A DNA stretch of 64,000 nucleotides from positions 868,781 to 932,780 of the forward strand of contig NZ_JAAOYW010000001.1 in assembly GCF_011761235.1 (NCBI RefSeq). The letters run 5' to 3'. Every line of letters begins with the position of its first letter. Positions within the stretch are counted from its first letter, which is position 1. Position numbers and translations under genes: made by a program. Positions 36,509 to 45,495 of this stretch are shown in pieces. Source of the stretch: Frigoribacterium faeni (lineage in GTDB: Bacteria; Actinomycetota; Actinomycetes; Actinomycetales; Microbacteriaceae). Under the pieces are notes generated by a model. That model was not told the DNA's origin. It was given only the letters and a program-made list of their open reading frames with translations, and did not search any database.

Positions 36509-38781
36509 CAGGCGGCCGGCCGCTCGAGGCGGTAGACGCGCTGCTCGCCCGTCTGGGTGGTCACGGTGCCCGAGTCGGTCGCCGGGACCGCGTCGCCGAT
36601 CTTCTGCACGACGCGTTCGGTCGCGTAGATGCCCGCCTGCGACGAGACGTCCTGCACCCGGTGGGCCAGGGTGACGGCGTCGCCCCACATGTCGTAGACC
36701 ATGCTCGTGCGCCCGACGAGACCGCTCGTCACCTCCCCGGTGTCGAGGCCGGCCCGGAGCGCGACGCGCGACCCGTTCGTCGCGTTGAAGCGCTCGATGA
36801 TCGACTGCAGCTCGAGCGTGAAGTCGACCACGCGCCGGGCGTTGTCGATGCGAGGCACGGCCAGGCCGCAGCTGGCCAGGTAGCCGCGCTGGCTGCTGCG
36901 CACCTTCTCGACGCCGAGACGCTCGGCGGCCTCGTCGAACGACCGCCAGAGGCCGTCGAGCAACGCGAGCGTCTCGCCCGTGCGGAGGCCGCGGCTGAAG
37001 TCGTCGAACCCGACGACGTCCGCGTAGACCACGGCCACGTCGGTGTGGTCCTCGGCGATCGTCTCCTCGCCCTCCTTGTAGCGCTTGGCCAGCGCCTCCG
37101 GCATGAGGGTCAGCAGCAGGCGGTCGTTCTCGCGTCGCTGCTCGTCGATCAGGTCCTGCTTGACCTTCAGGCTGCGGCTCATGTCGTTGAAGGCGGTGCC
37201 CAGCTCGCTGAACTCGTCGTGTCCCCTGACCGGCACCTCGACGCCGATCTCGCCGCCGCTGACCCGGTTGACGGCGCCCTGGAGGCGGCGCACCGGTCGC
37301 ACGAACACCTGCGCGAGCAGCAGCGAGAGCAGCGAGACGACGAGGATGATCGCCGCCGTCGACAGCAGCAGGTTCCGGGTGAAGACGTCGACCGGGGCGA
37401 ACGCCTCCGAGGTGTCGACCTTGGCGACGATGACCCAGTCGAGGCCGTCGACGTCGATCGGCGCGTAGGCGGCGAGCACCTCGTTCCCGAGGTAGTCCCG
37501 GTTCACCGTGGTGCCGGTGCGTCCCTGCAGCGCGGCCTCGACGGCGGTCGTCGCGACGGGCTGCAGCAGCACCGAGCTGCCCGTGGCGACCTGCCGCTCG
37601 ACGACGTCGGTCGACGTGCCCTGCGCCACGGCGTCGTCGGCGAAGTCCTCGGGCCGCTGGATCAGCTCGCGCGACGTCGAGCGCATCGTCTCGTCCGGCC
37701 CCGCGAGGTAGGCCTCGCCGGTCGAGCCGAGCCCCTGGTCGGCCCAGCCCTCGTCGCCGGTCATCACCGAGTCGATGGTGTCGGTGGGCACCTGCACCGC
37801 GAGCACGCCCGTCACGTCGGCCCCCGACCCCACCGGGGACGCGATCCAGGCCGTGGGCACGCCGAGCGAGGGGGCGTACGGCTGGAAGTCCGTGGTGAAC
37901 GACGAGTCGACCGTGTTCGACTCGAGGGCCGTGGCCCAGACGTCGGCGAGCGCCGTCCGCGAGTACGGGCCGTCCTCGACGTTCGTGCCGAGGTCGACGC
38001 CCGAGTACGCCGAGTAGACGACGTTCCCGTCGAGGTCGAGCAGCAGCACGTCCTCGTAGCCGAGCTGGTCGACCATCTCGCGGAAGTAGTCGTGGTGCGC
38101 GGCCCTGGCCTGCGACCAGGCGCTGCCGTCGTCGGCCGTGTCGAGGGCGAGCGAGGCGTCGAAGTCGTCGTCGAAGGGCACCGTGTAGAGCGACTGCAGG
38201 TAGGTCTGCGCCGCAGACGTCGGCTCGAGCAGCGACGGGTCGGTCTGGCTGCCCGTGGCCTCGTCGAGGCGGGGCACGAAGGTGTCGGCGTAGTAGTCGA
38301 CGACGGCCTGACGGCGCGCGTCGTCGACGGGCTGCGCGTCGAGGGCCGCGAAGCCCGCGTTGAACTCGGCCGAGGCGCTGAGCGCGCTGTCGTTGCGGCT
38401 GTCGAGCACCACGGCCTGCTGCACACCCGCGAGGGTGCGCTCGACGTCGCGGGCCCGCGACTCGCGGATGCTCGTGACCTGGTCGAAGGCCGCCGCGCGG
38501 AGCGAGTCGCGGCCGTTCACGTAGCCGACGGCGCCGATGACGATCGCCGCGAGGAAGCTCACGGCGAGCAGCATGACGAGCAGGGTCGACTGGATGTCGA
38601 GCGAGCCCCGGCCGAGGGCCCGCAGCGGCGAGCGGCGTCGTGTCGTGGTGGTCTCGTCGGTGCTGCTGGTCGACACGCGTGGCCCCGTTCCCCCGGCGTC
38701 GGTCGCGCTGGCGACCTGACGCAGTCTCAACTCGTCCCCCAGGGATACCACGAGGGCGCCACCCCGTGCACGATCCGTCAC
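36508..38781 (-). CDS. Receptor-type class III adenylate/guanylate cyclase
   Basis: 757 residues. Membrane segment 66-88, a large outside sensor (about 90-460, dCache-like), membrane segment 468-492, HAMP 493-545, and a class III cyclase domain 580-757. Metal-binding Asp588 is present (VYADVVGF) and Asp697 of YDMWGD matches the base-recognition position. However the block where active enzymes have K-T-x-G-D reads RSSQRGYLASCGL (628-640), so the second metal Asp is replaced by Arg, and the usual Asn is Thr704; Arg708 is kept. Activity is therefore uncertain. The start is also uncertain: GTG 38781 gives 757 residues, but a GTG about 35 codons later is possible. Confidence 0.85.
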   Translation of the reverse strand: MTDRARGGALVVSLGDELRLRQVASATDAGGTGPRVSTSSTDETTTTRRRSPLRALGRGSLDIQSTLLVMLLAVSFLAAIVIGAVGYVNGRDSLRAAAFDQVTSIRESRARDVERTLAGVQQAVVLDSRNDSALSASAEFNAGFAALDAQPVDDARRQAVVDYYADTFVPRLDEATGSQTDPSLLEPTSAAQTYLQSLYTVPFDDDFDASLALDTADDGSAWSQARAAHHDYFREMVDQLGYEDVLLLDLDGNVVYSAYSGVDLGTNVEDGPYSRTALADVWATALESNTVDSSFTTDFQPYAPSLGVPTAWIASPVGSGADVTGVLAVQVPTDTIDSVMTGDEGWADQGLGSTGEAYLAGPDETMRSTSRELIQRPEDFADDAVAQGTSTDVVERQVATGSSVLLQPVATTAVEAALQGRTGTTVNRDYLGNEVLAAYAPIDVDGLDWVIVAKVDTSEAFAPVDVFTRNLLLSTAAIILVVSLLSLLLAQVFVRPVRRLQGAVNRVSGGEIGVEVPVRGHDEFSELGTAFNDMSRSLKVKQDLIDEQRRENDRLLLTLMPEALAKRYKEGEETIAEDHTDVAVVYADVVGFDDFSRGLRTGETLALLDGLWRSFDEAAERLGVEKVRSSQRGYLASCGLAVPRIDNARRVVDFTLELQSIIERFNATNGSRVALRAGLDTGEVTSGLVGRTSMVYDMWGDAVTLAHRVQDVSSQAGIYATERVVQKIGDAVPATDSGTVTTQTGEQRVYRLERPAA

Positions 38782-38838
38782 GAGTTCGTCACACGCGATG
38801 TCCCCCGAGCGAGTCCCGAGCCGCCGAGGAGGCGCCCG

Positions 38839-40773
38839 TCACGTCGTCGAGGCCACCTGCTGCCCGTAGAGGTCGGCGTACACGCCGCCGAGGGCGACGA
38901 GCTCGTCGTGCGTGCCGCGCTCGACGATGCGGCCGGCCGCGACGACGAAGACGACGTCCGCGTGGCGCACCGTCGAGAGGCGGTGGGCGATGGCGATCGT
39001 CGTACGCCCCCTCGCGGCCGTGTCCAGCGCCTCCTGCACGACCCGCTCGGACACGGTGTCGAGCGCGCTCGTCGCCTCGTCGAGCACGAGCACCGCCGGG
39101 TCCTTCAGCAGCACGCGCGCGATCGCGATGCGCTGCTTCTCGCCGCCCGACAGGCGGTAGCCCCGCTCGCCGACGACCGTGTCGTAGCCGTCGGGGAACG
39201 ACGCGATGGTCTCGTGGATGTTGGCCTGCCGTGCCGCCTCGAACAGCTGCTCGTCCGTGGCGTCGGGCCGCGCGTACCGCAGGTTGTCGCCGATGGTGGC
39301 GTGGAACAGGTAGGTCTCCTGGCTGACGATCCCGATGTTCTCGATCAGCGACTCCTGCCGCAGGTCGCGGACGTCGGTGCCGGCGAACCGGACGCTGCCG
39401 CCCGTCGCCTCGTAGAACCGCGGGATGAGGTACGACACCGTGGTCTTGCCCGCGCCGCTCGGCCCGACGAACGCCGCGAACTGGCCGGGCTCGATGTCGA
39501 ACGAGACCCCGCGCAGGGTGCGCTGGCCGGGCTCGGCGTCGGGGTAGGCGAACTCGACCTCGTCGAACTCGACGCGGCCGAGCTGCGCCTCGTCGACGGG
39601 ACGCGACCCCCCGCTGTCGGTGATCGCGGGGCGCAGGTCGAGGTACTCGAAGATGCGGGCGAAGAGCGCCCCCGAGGTCTGCAGGTCGAGGGCCACCCGG
39701 AGGAGCCCCATCAGCGGGAACGTCAGTCGCGCCTGCACCGTGGTGAAGGCCACGATGGTGCCGGCCGTGACGGGCACGTCGCGCAGGATGAGCCAGGCGG
39801 CCACGAGGTAGATCAGGGCCGGGATGACCGAGAGGAAGATCTGCACGACGGCGAAGAACCACTGCCCGCTCATCTGCTGGCGCACCTGCAGCCCGATCTG
39901 GGTGCGGTTCTCGGCCGAGTAGCGCTCGACCTCGCTGCGCTGCTGGTTGAAGCTCTTGGCGAGCAGGATGCCGCTGACGCTCAGGGCCTCCTGGGTGATC
40001 GCCGTCATGTCCGACAGCGACTCCTGCGTCTTCGTGGCGATGCGCGCCCTGACCTGGCCGACGCGGCGCTGGGCGACGACGAGCAGCGGCAGCAGGACGA
40101 CCGTGACGACGGTCATCTGCCAGCTGAGCACGAGCATCGACACGAACGCCGCGATGACGGTGACCGTGTTGCCGAGCACGCTCGAGATCGTGTTGCTGAG
40201 CACGTTGGCCACGCCGCCGACGTCGTTCTGCAGTCGTGACTGGATGACCCCGGTCTTCGTCCGGGTGAAGAAGGCGAGCTCCATGCGCTGCAGGTGCCCG
40301 AACAGCCGGATGCGGAGCGCGCCCATGACGCTGTTGCCGACCGTGGCCGTGAGGTACGTCTGCCAGACGCCGATCCCGGCCGAGAGCACCCAGAGGCCGA
40401 TCATCGCGCCGACGAGCTCGAGCAGCACCGGCACGTCCGGCCCGCCCGCGGGGAACAGGCCGCGGTCGAAGGCCTGCTTCGTCAGCAGCGGGGGCGCCAC
40501 GCTGACGGCCGCCCCGACGAGCACGAGCACGACCGTGACGACGAGCGCACGACGGTGCGGCGAGAAGAGCCCACGGATTCGCCGCAGCAGGTCGGGCACC
40601 TTCGGGGCCGCCGCGTTGGCGGCGCGCTGGGCCGCCGCGTCGCCGCTGGACACCCGGCCGCCGCGACCGCCCACGGGGGCGCCGCCCCCGCCGCCCGATC
40701 CCCCCCGACCACCGCCTCCTGCGCCGCCGCCCCGCATGCCGCCGCCCGACGCGACGGAGTCCATCCTGCTCAT
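38839..40773 (-). CDS. ABC exporter half-transporter (membrane domain fused to ATPase)
   Basis: 644 residues. Gly-rich low-complexity N-terminus (residues 8-43), six membrane helices, then an ABC domain with Walker A GPSGAGKTT, signature LSGGEKQR and VLVLDEATSALD. This is the MsbA/BmrA-like multidrug or lipid exporter type; a homodimer would be functional. ATG 40773 lies exactly six bases after TAGCCT, a leaderless start. It is divergent from the TPR-LuxR regulator at 40945. The substrate cannot be told. Confidence 0.92.
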   Translation of the reverse strand: MSRMDSVASGGGMRGGGAGGGGRGGSGGGGGAPVGGRGGRVSSGDAAAQRAANAAAPKVPDLLRRIRGLFSPHRRALVVTVVLVLVGAAVSVAPPLLTKQAFDRGLFPAGGPDVPVLLELVGAMIGLWVLSAGIGVWQTYLTATVGNSVMGALRIRLFGHLQRMELAFFTRTKTGVIQSRLQNDVGGVANVLSNTISSVLGNTVTVIAAFVSMLVLSWQMTVVTVVLLPLLVVAQRRVGQVRARIATKTQESLSDMTAITQEALSVSGILLAKSFNQQRSEVERYSAENRTQIGLQVRQQMSGQWFFAVVQIFLSVIPALIYLVAAWLILRDVPVTAGTIVAFTTVQARLTFPLMGLLRVALDLQTSGALFARIFEYLDLRPAITDSGGSRPVDEAQLGRVEFDEVEFAYPDAEPGQRTLRGVSFDIEPGQFAAFVGPSGAGKTTVSYLIPRFYEATGGSVRFAGTDVRDLRQESLIENIGIVSQETYLFHATIGDNLRYARPDATDEQLFEAARQANIHETIASFPDGYDTVVGERGYRLSGGEKQRIAIARVLLKDPAVLVLDEATSALDTVSERVVQEALDTAARGRTTIAIAHRLSTVRHADVVFVVAAGRIVERGTHDELVALGGVYADLYGQQVASTT

Positions 40774-40891
40774 GCACCGAGGCTACGCCCGCGGCGTGTC
40801 CCCCCACTCCTGGGGCAATCTGTCCGGCAGGCGGGCAGACGGGAACAACGCTCATTTATGCTGGGTCCAGGGTGGCTGACCACACCCTGAC

Positions 40892-40932
40892 GCCGCATTC
40901 CCCTACCCGACAGGGGAACTACCCGATGCGGC
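40892..40932 (+). promoter_or_regulatory. Hairpin in the leader of the LuxR-type gene
   Basis: GCCGCAT (40892-40898) pairs with ATGCGGC (40926-40932) and inner TTCCCCT with AGGGGAA. It ends directly before the ribosome binding site GAGGTAGG and start GTG 40945, so it may modulate translation. Upstream TTATGCT (about 40856) is a possible -10. Confidence 0.5.
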
Positions 40933-40944
40933 AGAGGTAGGACC

Positions 40945-42543
40945 GTGCGCACCCTAGACGATGCATCACCCGACCCGACCGGGGTCGAGCTCCAGCCCGC
41001 CGACGCGCGGGCCTCACTCGACGCCATCGAGCAGGCCTGGACGCAGATAGCCCCGCTGCAGGGCGCCCGCCTGCGCGAGGCCGTCCGCTCGACCCCCGAA
41101 GAACAGTGGAGCGGCCGGCCGCTCATCCTGCTGGCCCTGGCCGCGAGCTACCGCTCCGTCGGCTCCCGGTCGCGCAGCGCCGCCCTGCCGTGGTTCCGCG
41201 GCGTGGCCAAGGCCATCGACGCCGACCCCGACCTCTCGCTCGAGGTGCGCGCCGGCTACCACGTGCACCTCGGCGCCGCCCTGCGCACCCTGGGCAACCT
41301 CGTCGTCGCCCACGAGCACCTCGAGGTCGCGCGCACCCTCATCGAGAACGACCTCTCGGAGTCGATCACGGCGCGCATCGGGCTGAGCGCCTCCTTCTCG
41401 CTGCAGATCGGGCTGATCCGGCTGCACTACGGCGAGTACGACCAGGCGCAGTTCGCCCTCGGCCTCGCGTCCGGCCTCGCCGAGGAGCACCTCAGCATCG
41501 CCGAGCGCGTCGAGTGCCTCTCGGCGCTCGCCTACGTCGCCGTCCTGCTCGGCGAGTTCACGCTCGCCGACGAGCACCTCGAGCGCGTCGGCGAGCTGGC
41601 CGAGGGGACCGAGCTGCTGACGAGCTCGTTCGGCGCGCTCGGCAGGATCGCCCGGCTGCACCTCGCGCTCGAGCGCGACGAGTCGCCCGGGGGCCACGAC
41701 GCCCTCCTCGCCGACGTGCACCTCGCCGCCCGGGGCAGCGACTGGGAGGCGCTCGGCTGGTTCGCCGAGGCGGCCGTGCTGCTCGCCCAGGGCCGCTCGA
41801 TCGAGGTGCTCGACCACCTCGGCCGCATCTCGCGCCTCGTGCGCGGGTTCACGGGCGAGGTCGTCGTCGCCCGGGCCGCCACGACGGTCCGCGCCGAGAC
41901 CATGCTCCAGCTCGGCCAGCCGCAGGAGGCGCGGCGACTCGCCCAGCCCCTCTCGCCCGGCGACCGCCACATCGAGTGCCCCGCCCGCGTGCTCGCCCTC
42001 ATCCACCTGTCCACCGGCGAGGCCCAGGCGGCGCTCGCCGACCTCGAGCCCTGCCTCGCCCTCGGCGACCTGCACTCGGAGCGGACCGTCGGGCACGTGC
42101 ACGCCGTCGCCGCAGCCTCGCACCTCGCCCTCGGCGACACCGCCCAGGCCGACATCGCCTTCGACCGCGCGCTGCTCGAGGCAGGGACCTCGGGCGCCGC
42201 CTGGGTGTTCCGCACCCTGCCCGAGCCCCTGCTCGACCACCTCGTGGCACGCGCCGTGCAGCGCGAGCAGCCGCCCCTCTCCCAGGGCGTGCTGGCCCGG
42301 CTGCACTCGGTCGACGGACCGGGCGTGCCCCCGTTGGCCGAGCCGCTCAGCGACCGGGAGCTCGTCATCGTGCGGCACCTGGCGACCGGCCAGACGCTCG
42401 GCCAGATCGGCGGCCAGCTGTTCATCTCGGTGAACACGGTGAAGAGCCACGTGCGGAGCATCTACCGCAAGCTGCAGGCCTCGTCCCGACGCGAGGCGAT
42501 CGCCCGGGTGCGCCAGCTCGGGCTGCACGTCGACGACGACTGA
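40945..42543 (+). CDS. TPR-containing LuxR-family regulator
   Basis: 532 residues. The first 460 are helical repeats of the TPR/MalT kind (DEHLERVGELAEGTELL and others), with no nucleotide-binding P-loop, so it is not a full STAND/LAL ATPase. The C-terminus (about 466-530) is a LuxR helix-turn-helix: LSDRELVIVRHLATGQTLG, SVNTVKSHVRSIYRKL. Start GTG 40945 with GAGGTAGG upstream; a hairpin precedes the binding site. The target is unknown; the divergent ABC exporter at 38839 and the permease at 42674 are the nearest candidates. Confidence 0.87.
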   Translation: MRTLDDASPDPTGVELQPADARASLDAIEQAWTQIAPLQGARLREAVRSTPEEQWSGRPLILLALAASYRSVGSRSRSAALPWFRGVAKAIDADPDLSLEVRAGYHVHLGAALRTLGNLVVAHEHLEVARTLIENDLSESITARIGLSASFSLQIGLIRLHYGEYDQAQFALGLASGLAEEHLSIAERVECLSALAYVAVLLGEFTLADEHLERVGELAEGTELLTSSFGALGRIARLHLALERDESPGGHDALLADVHLAARGSDWEALGWFAEAAVLLAQGRSIEVLDHLGRISRLVRGFTGEVVVARAATTVRAETMLQLGQPQEARRLAQPLSPGDRHIECPARVLALIHLSTGEAQAALADLEPCLALGDLHSERTVGHVHAVAAASHLALGDTAQADIAFDRALLEAGTSGAAWVFRTLPEPLLDHLVARAVQREQPPLSQGVLARLHSVDGPGVPPLAEPLSDRELVIVRHLATGQTLGQIGGQLFISVNTVKSHVRSIYRKLQASSRREAIARVRQLGLHVDDD

Positions 42544-42658
42544 CCCGGCCGGTCGGCGAGGGGCCGCGGCCGGTCGGCCCGCGGAGTCGGCCGGACGGGC
42601 GACCGGGTCGGCCGGACGGCCTGCGACCGCGGCCGGTTGGCCGTCGGGGGTGGCCGAC
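42544..42658. repeat. Degenerate GGCCGG-rich repeats between regulator and permease
   Basis: The 130-base spacer is built from related units: CGGCCGGTCGGC at about 42546 and 42567, GTCGGCCGGACGG twice (about 42588 and 42608), and CGGCCGGTTGGCC near 42634. The units can pair in several ways and could form a terminator for the upstream gene. Confidence 0.5.
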
Positions 42659-42673
42659 CGATAGCCTCTCGCG

Positions 42674-44110
42674 GTGCACGACGACCTCTCCCCTGCCCCC
42701 TCCCGCCCCTCGCTCGGCACCCAGCTGCTGCGTCGCAAGCCGCTCGAGGCGTTCGCCCGCGAGGCCGAGGCGGGCGACGGCCGGGGCCTGCGCCGCACCC
42801 TCGGCGTCTGGCACCTGACGGCCATCAGCATCGGGGCGACGCTCGGCACCGGCATCCTCGTCGTGCTCGGCACGGCCGTCCCCCTCGCGGGCCCCGCCGT
42901 CTGGATGGCCTTCGTGCTCGCCGGCGTCGCCGCCCTGCTGTCGGCGCTCTCGTACGCCGAGATGGCCGGCAGCGTGCCGGTGTCCGGCTCGAGCTACAGC
43001 TACGCCTACGCGACCCTCGGCGAGGGCGTCGCCTGGGTCTGCGGCTGGTGCCTCGTGCTCGAGTACGCGGTGTCCGTCGCCGCCGTCGCGGTGGGCGCCG
43101 GGCAGTACGTCGACGAGGCGCTGCGGGTCTTCGGCCTGTCGCTGCCCGACGTCGTGGCCGGGCCTCCCGCCGAGGGCGGCCTGCTCAACCTGCCGGCCGC
43201 GGCCCTCGTCGTGCTCGCCACGCTCGTCCTCGTGCCCGGCGCCCGCGAGAGCGCGTGGGTGAACACCGTGCTCGTCGTCGTCAAGGTCGGCCTGCTGGTG
43301 TTCTTCGTCGCCGTCGCGTTCACGGCCTTCAGCTCGGGCAACTTCGAGCCCCTCGCCCCGATGGGCGCGGCAGGGGTGTCGGCCGCCGCCTCCCGCCTGT
43401 TCTTCTCGTACATCGGCTTCGACGCCGCGTCCACCGCCGGCGAGGAGGCGCGGGACGCCAAGCGGGACCTGCCCCGGGCGATCGTCGCCTCGATCGTCAT
43501 CATCACGGTGCTGTACATCCTGGTGGCCGTGGCCGCGGTCGGCGCACGGCCGTGGCAGGACTTCACCGACGGCGAGGCGACCCTCGTCACGATCGTGGCC
43601 GACATCACCGGCCAGCCGTGGGTGGCGTTCCTCTTCGCGGTGACGGCCGTCGCGGCCATCGCCTCCGTCGTGCTCACCGTGCTCTACGGGCAGACGCGCA
43701 TCTTCCTGTCGATGGCCCGCGACGGGCTCGTGCCGTCGGTGCTGGGCCGGGTGTCGCCGCGGACGCACACGCCGGTGGCCGGCACGCTGATCGTCGGCGG
43801 CGCGGTCGCCGTGACGGCGGCGTTCATCCCGCTCGGCGCCCTGGCCGACGCCACGAGCATCGGCACGCTCTTCGCGTTCGCGCTCGTCAACCTCGCGGTG
43901 ATCTGGCTGCGCCGCAACCGGCCCGAGCTCGAGCGCACGTTCCGCGTGCCGCTGTACCCGGTGGTGCCGCTGCTCGGCTTCGCGACCTGCGTGCTGCTGA
44001 TGGTGACGCTCGGCTGGGTGACTTGGGCCGCGTTCGCCGTGTGGATGGTCGTCGGCGTGGCCGTCTACGCCTTCTACGGACGCCGCCACTCGGTCGTCGC
44101 CCGCGGCTGA
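42674..44110 (+). CDS. APC-family amino acid permease
   Basis: 478 residues with about twelve membrane segments of the amino acid-polyamine-organocation family (TAISIGATLGTGILVVLG in helix 1, SSYSYAYATLGEGVAWVCGW, FFSYIGFDAASTAGEEAR). This is closest to the cationic amino acid/YfnA-like branch; the substrate is not certain. GTG 42674 lies exactly six bases after TAGCCT, a leaderless start. It converges on the rplJ-rplL operon. Confidence 0.9.
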   Translation: MHDDLSPAPSRPSLGTQLLRRKPLEAFAREAEAGDGRGLRRTLGVWHLTAISIGATLGTGILVVLGTAVPLAGPAVWMAFVLAGVAALLSALSYAEMAGSVPVSGSSYSYAYATLGEGVAWVCGWCLVLEYAVSVAAVAVGAGQYVDEALRVFGLSLPDVVAGPPAEGGLLNLPAAALVVLATLVLVPGARESAWVNTVLVVVKVGLLVFFVAVAFTAFSSGNFEPLAPMGAAGVSAAASRLFFSYIGFDAASTAGEEARDAKRDLPRAIVASIVIITVLYILVAVAAVGARPWQDFTDGEATLVTIVADITGQPWVAFLFAVTAVAAIASVVLTVLYGQTRIFLSMARDGLVPSVLGRVSPRTHTPVAGTLIVGGAVAVTAAFIPLGALADATSIGTLFAFALVNLAVIWLRRNRPELERTFRVPLYPVVPLLGFATCVLLMVTLGWVTWAAFAVWMVVGVAVYAFYGRRHSVVARG

Positions 44111-44121
44111 CGCCGCCCTCG

Positions 44122-44192
44122 GGCCCGTCGCCGTGCGGCGAGCACCGCCCGCCGCGCCTCGCGGGCCCGTTGCCGTGCGGCGGGCACCGCCC
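44122..44192. repeat. Two 30-base direct repeats
   Basis: A unit starting GGGCCCGT(C/T)GCCGTGCGGCG and ending CACCGCCC occurs at about 44124 and 44164, 40 bases apart, differing at two positions. Each has an internal hairpin (GCCG..CGGC). They lie between the permease stop and the ribosomal terminator. Confidence 0.65.
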
Positions 44193-44205
44193 CCGGGAAC
44201 GACGA

Positions 44206-44235
44206 AGGCGCCGCTCCCCGTGGGGAGCAGCGCCT
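44206..44235 (-). terminator. Terminator of the rplJ-rplL operon
   Basis: Arms 44206-44219 and 44222-44235 pair over 14 bp with one mismatch and a 2-base loop, followed on the minus strand by a T-containing stretch. It can also end the permease transcript. Confidence 0.75.
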
Positions 44236-44283
44236 CCGGCGTACTGTGCGACCGAGGTCGCGTGGGGCCTGCGGCCCCGGGGA

Positions 44284-44667
44284 CTACTTGAGGGTGACGG
44301 TGGCGCCGGCGGCCTCGAGCTGGGCCTTGGCCTTCTCGGCGGCCTCCTTGTTGGCGCCCTCGAGGACGGTGCTGGGGGCACCGTCGACGACGGCCTTCGC
44401 CTCGCCGAGGCCGAGGCTCGTGAGCGCGCGGACCTCCTTGATGACCTGGATCTTCTTGTCGCCGGCGGCCTCGAGGACGACGTCGAAGCTGTCCTTCTCC
44501 TCGACCTCCTCGGCGGGGGCGGCGGGGCCGGCGGCACCGGCAGCGGCCACGGGGGCAGCAGCGGTGACCTCGAAGACCTCTTCGAACTTCTTCACGAAGT
44601 CGCTGAGCTCGATGAGCGTGAGCTCCTTGAAGGCCTCGATCAGTTCGTCCTGCGTGAGCTTCGCCAT
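44284..44667 (-). CDS. rplL: 50S ribosomal protein L7/L12
   Basis: 127 residues, normal length. Forms the ribosome stalk, binding L10 and recruiting translation factor GTPases. N-terminal dimer domain ([22 protein letters not shown] in its core), an Ala/Gly/Pro hinge (about 37-52), and the factor-binding C-terminal domain ([20 protein letters not shown], core). It follows rplJ by 51 bases on the same strand. Preceded by AAGGAGAA. Ends in a clear terminator. Confidence 0.98.
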   Translation of the reverse strand: MAKLTQDELIEAFKELTLIELSDFVKKFEEVFEVTAAAPVAAAGAAGPAAPAEEVEEKDSFDVVLEAAGDKKIQVIKEVRALTSLGLGEAKAVVDGAPSTVLEGANKEAAEKAKAQLEAAGATVTLK

Positions 44668-44718
44668 GGTGTTCTCCTTGTTGTGTTCTGTAAGTGGTGG
44701 TGGTTGCTGCGACAGCTG

Positions 44719-45234
44719 TTAGCTGTCGGCTTCCTGCTTCGCGCGCAGCGCCTCGACCGTGCGGACGGCCTGCGACAGCGGAGCGTTGAACAGGTAAGCA
44801 GCGCCGAACAGCGAGGCCTTGAAGGCGCCGGCCAGCTTGCCCAGCAGCACCTCCCGCGACTCGAGGTCGGCGAGCTTGGTGACCTCGGCCGCGGTCAGGG
44901 CGTTACCGTCGAAGTAACCGCCCTTCACGATCAGCGCGGGGTGTGCCTTGGCGAAGTCACGCATGCTCTTGGCGACGGCGACAGGGTCTCCGTGCACGAA
45001 GGCGATCGCAGAAGGTCCGACGAGCTCGTCGTCGAACGAGCTGATGCCGGCGTTGTTCGCCGCGATCTTGCTGAGCGTGTTCTTCACCACGGCGTACGTC
45101 GCGTCTGCACTGATGGAGGTGCGGAGCTCCTTGAGCTCTGCCACAGTGAGACCGCGGTACTCGGTGAGCAGAACGGCGGTCGAGCTACGGAAGTTCTCCG
45201 TGAGCTCGGCGACCGATGCTTCCTTGTTCGCCAT
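44719..45234 (-). CDS. rplJ: 50S ribosomal protein L10
   Basis: 171 residues. Base of the ribosomal stalk; binds 23S rRNA and L7/L12 dimers, and in other bacteria also its own mRNA leader to control the operon. Begins [18 protein letters not shown], with [15 protein letters not shown], and the C-terminal helix that binds L7/L12. ATG 45234 has AGGAGAG just upstream. A leader of about 225 bases with an attenuator-like hairpin precedes it. The usual upstream neighbours (rplK, rplA) are absent; a palindrome-bracketed cassette lies there. Confidence 0.98.
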   Translation of the reverse strand: MANKEASVAELTENFRSSTAVLLTEYRGLTVAELKELRTSISADATYAVVKNTLSKIAANNAGISSFDDELVGPSAIAFVHGDPVAVAKSMRDFAKAHPALIVKGGYFDGNALTAAEVTKLADLESREVLLGKLAGAFKASLFGAAYLFNAPLSQAVRTVEALRAKQEADS

Positions 45235-45460
45235 GGCTCTCCTAAAACGTGGGTGTGCCGGCAGCCCCCGGGCACTCGCTCACGTCTCGTCCGAGGACGG
45301 GGCATGGAAAAAGCTCCGGCGCTGGCGCACGGAGCTGGATCTCGCAGAAGCGAGGAACGACTTCACACACCTGCGCTGGTCGCTCTCTCTCGAGAACCTT
45401 CGGTCTCTGTCGTCGGCACGTGAGTGCGAGCAGACAGGGACAACCGGCGGTCTTGGGCTG
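45235..45460 (-). promoter_or_regulatory. rplJ leader with intrinsic-terminator-like attenuator
   Basis: On the minus strand AGCTCCG and CGGAGCT, with GCGC/GCGC inside (45313-45336), form a strong stem followed by five T (45308-45312), inside the untranslated leader about 75 bases before the start codon. This is the layout of an attenuator. L10 or the L10-L12 complex regulates this operon in other bacteria by binding the leader; that it does so here is inferred. Confidence 0.7.
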
Positions 45461-45465
45461 GGATC

Positions 45466-45495
45466 AGACTAGACGCAGGAGGCGCGCGCGCGCAA
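45466..45495 (-). promoter_or_regulatory. Probable rplJ operon promoter
   Basis: Minus strand TTGCGC (45490-45495), 18 bases, TAGTCT (45466-45471). The -35 lies within the loop of the hairpin 45475-45509. Confidence 0.6.
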
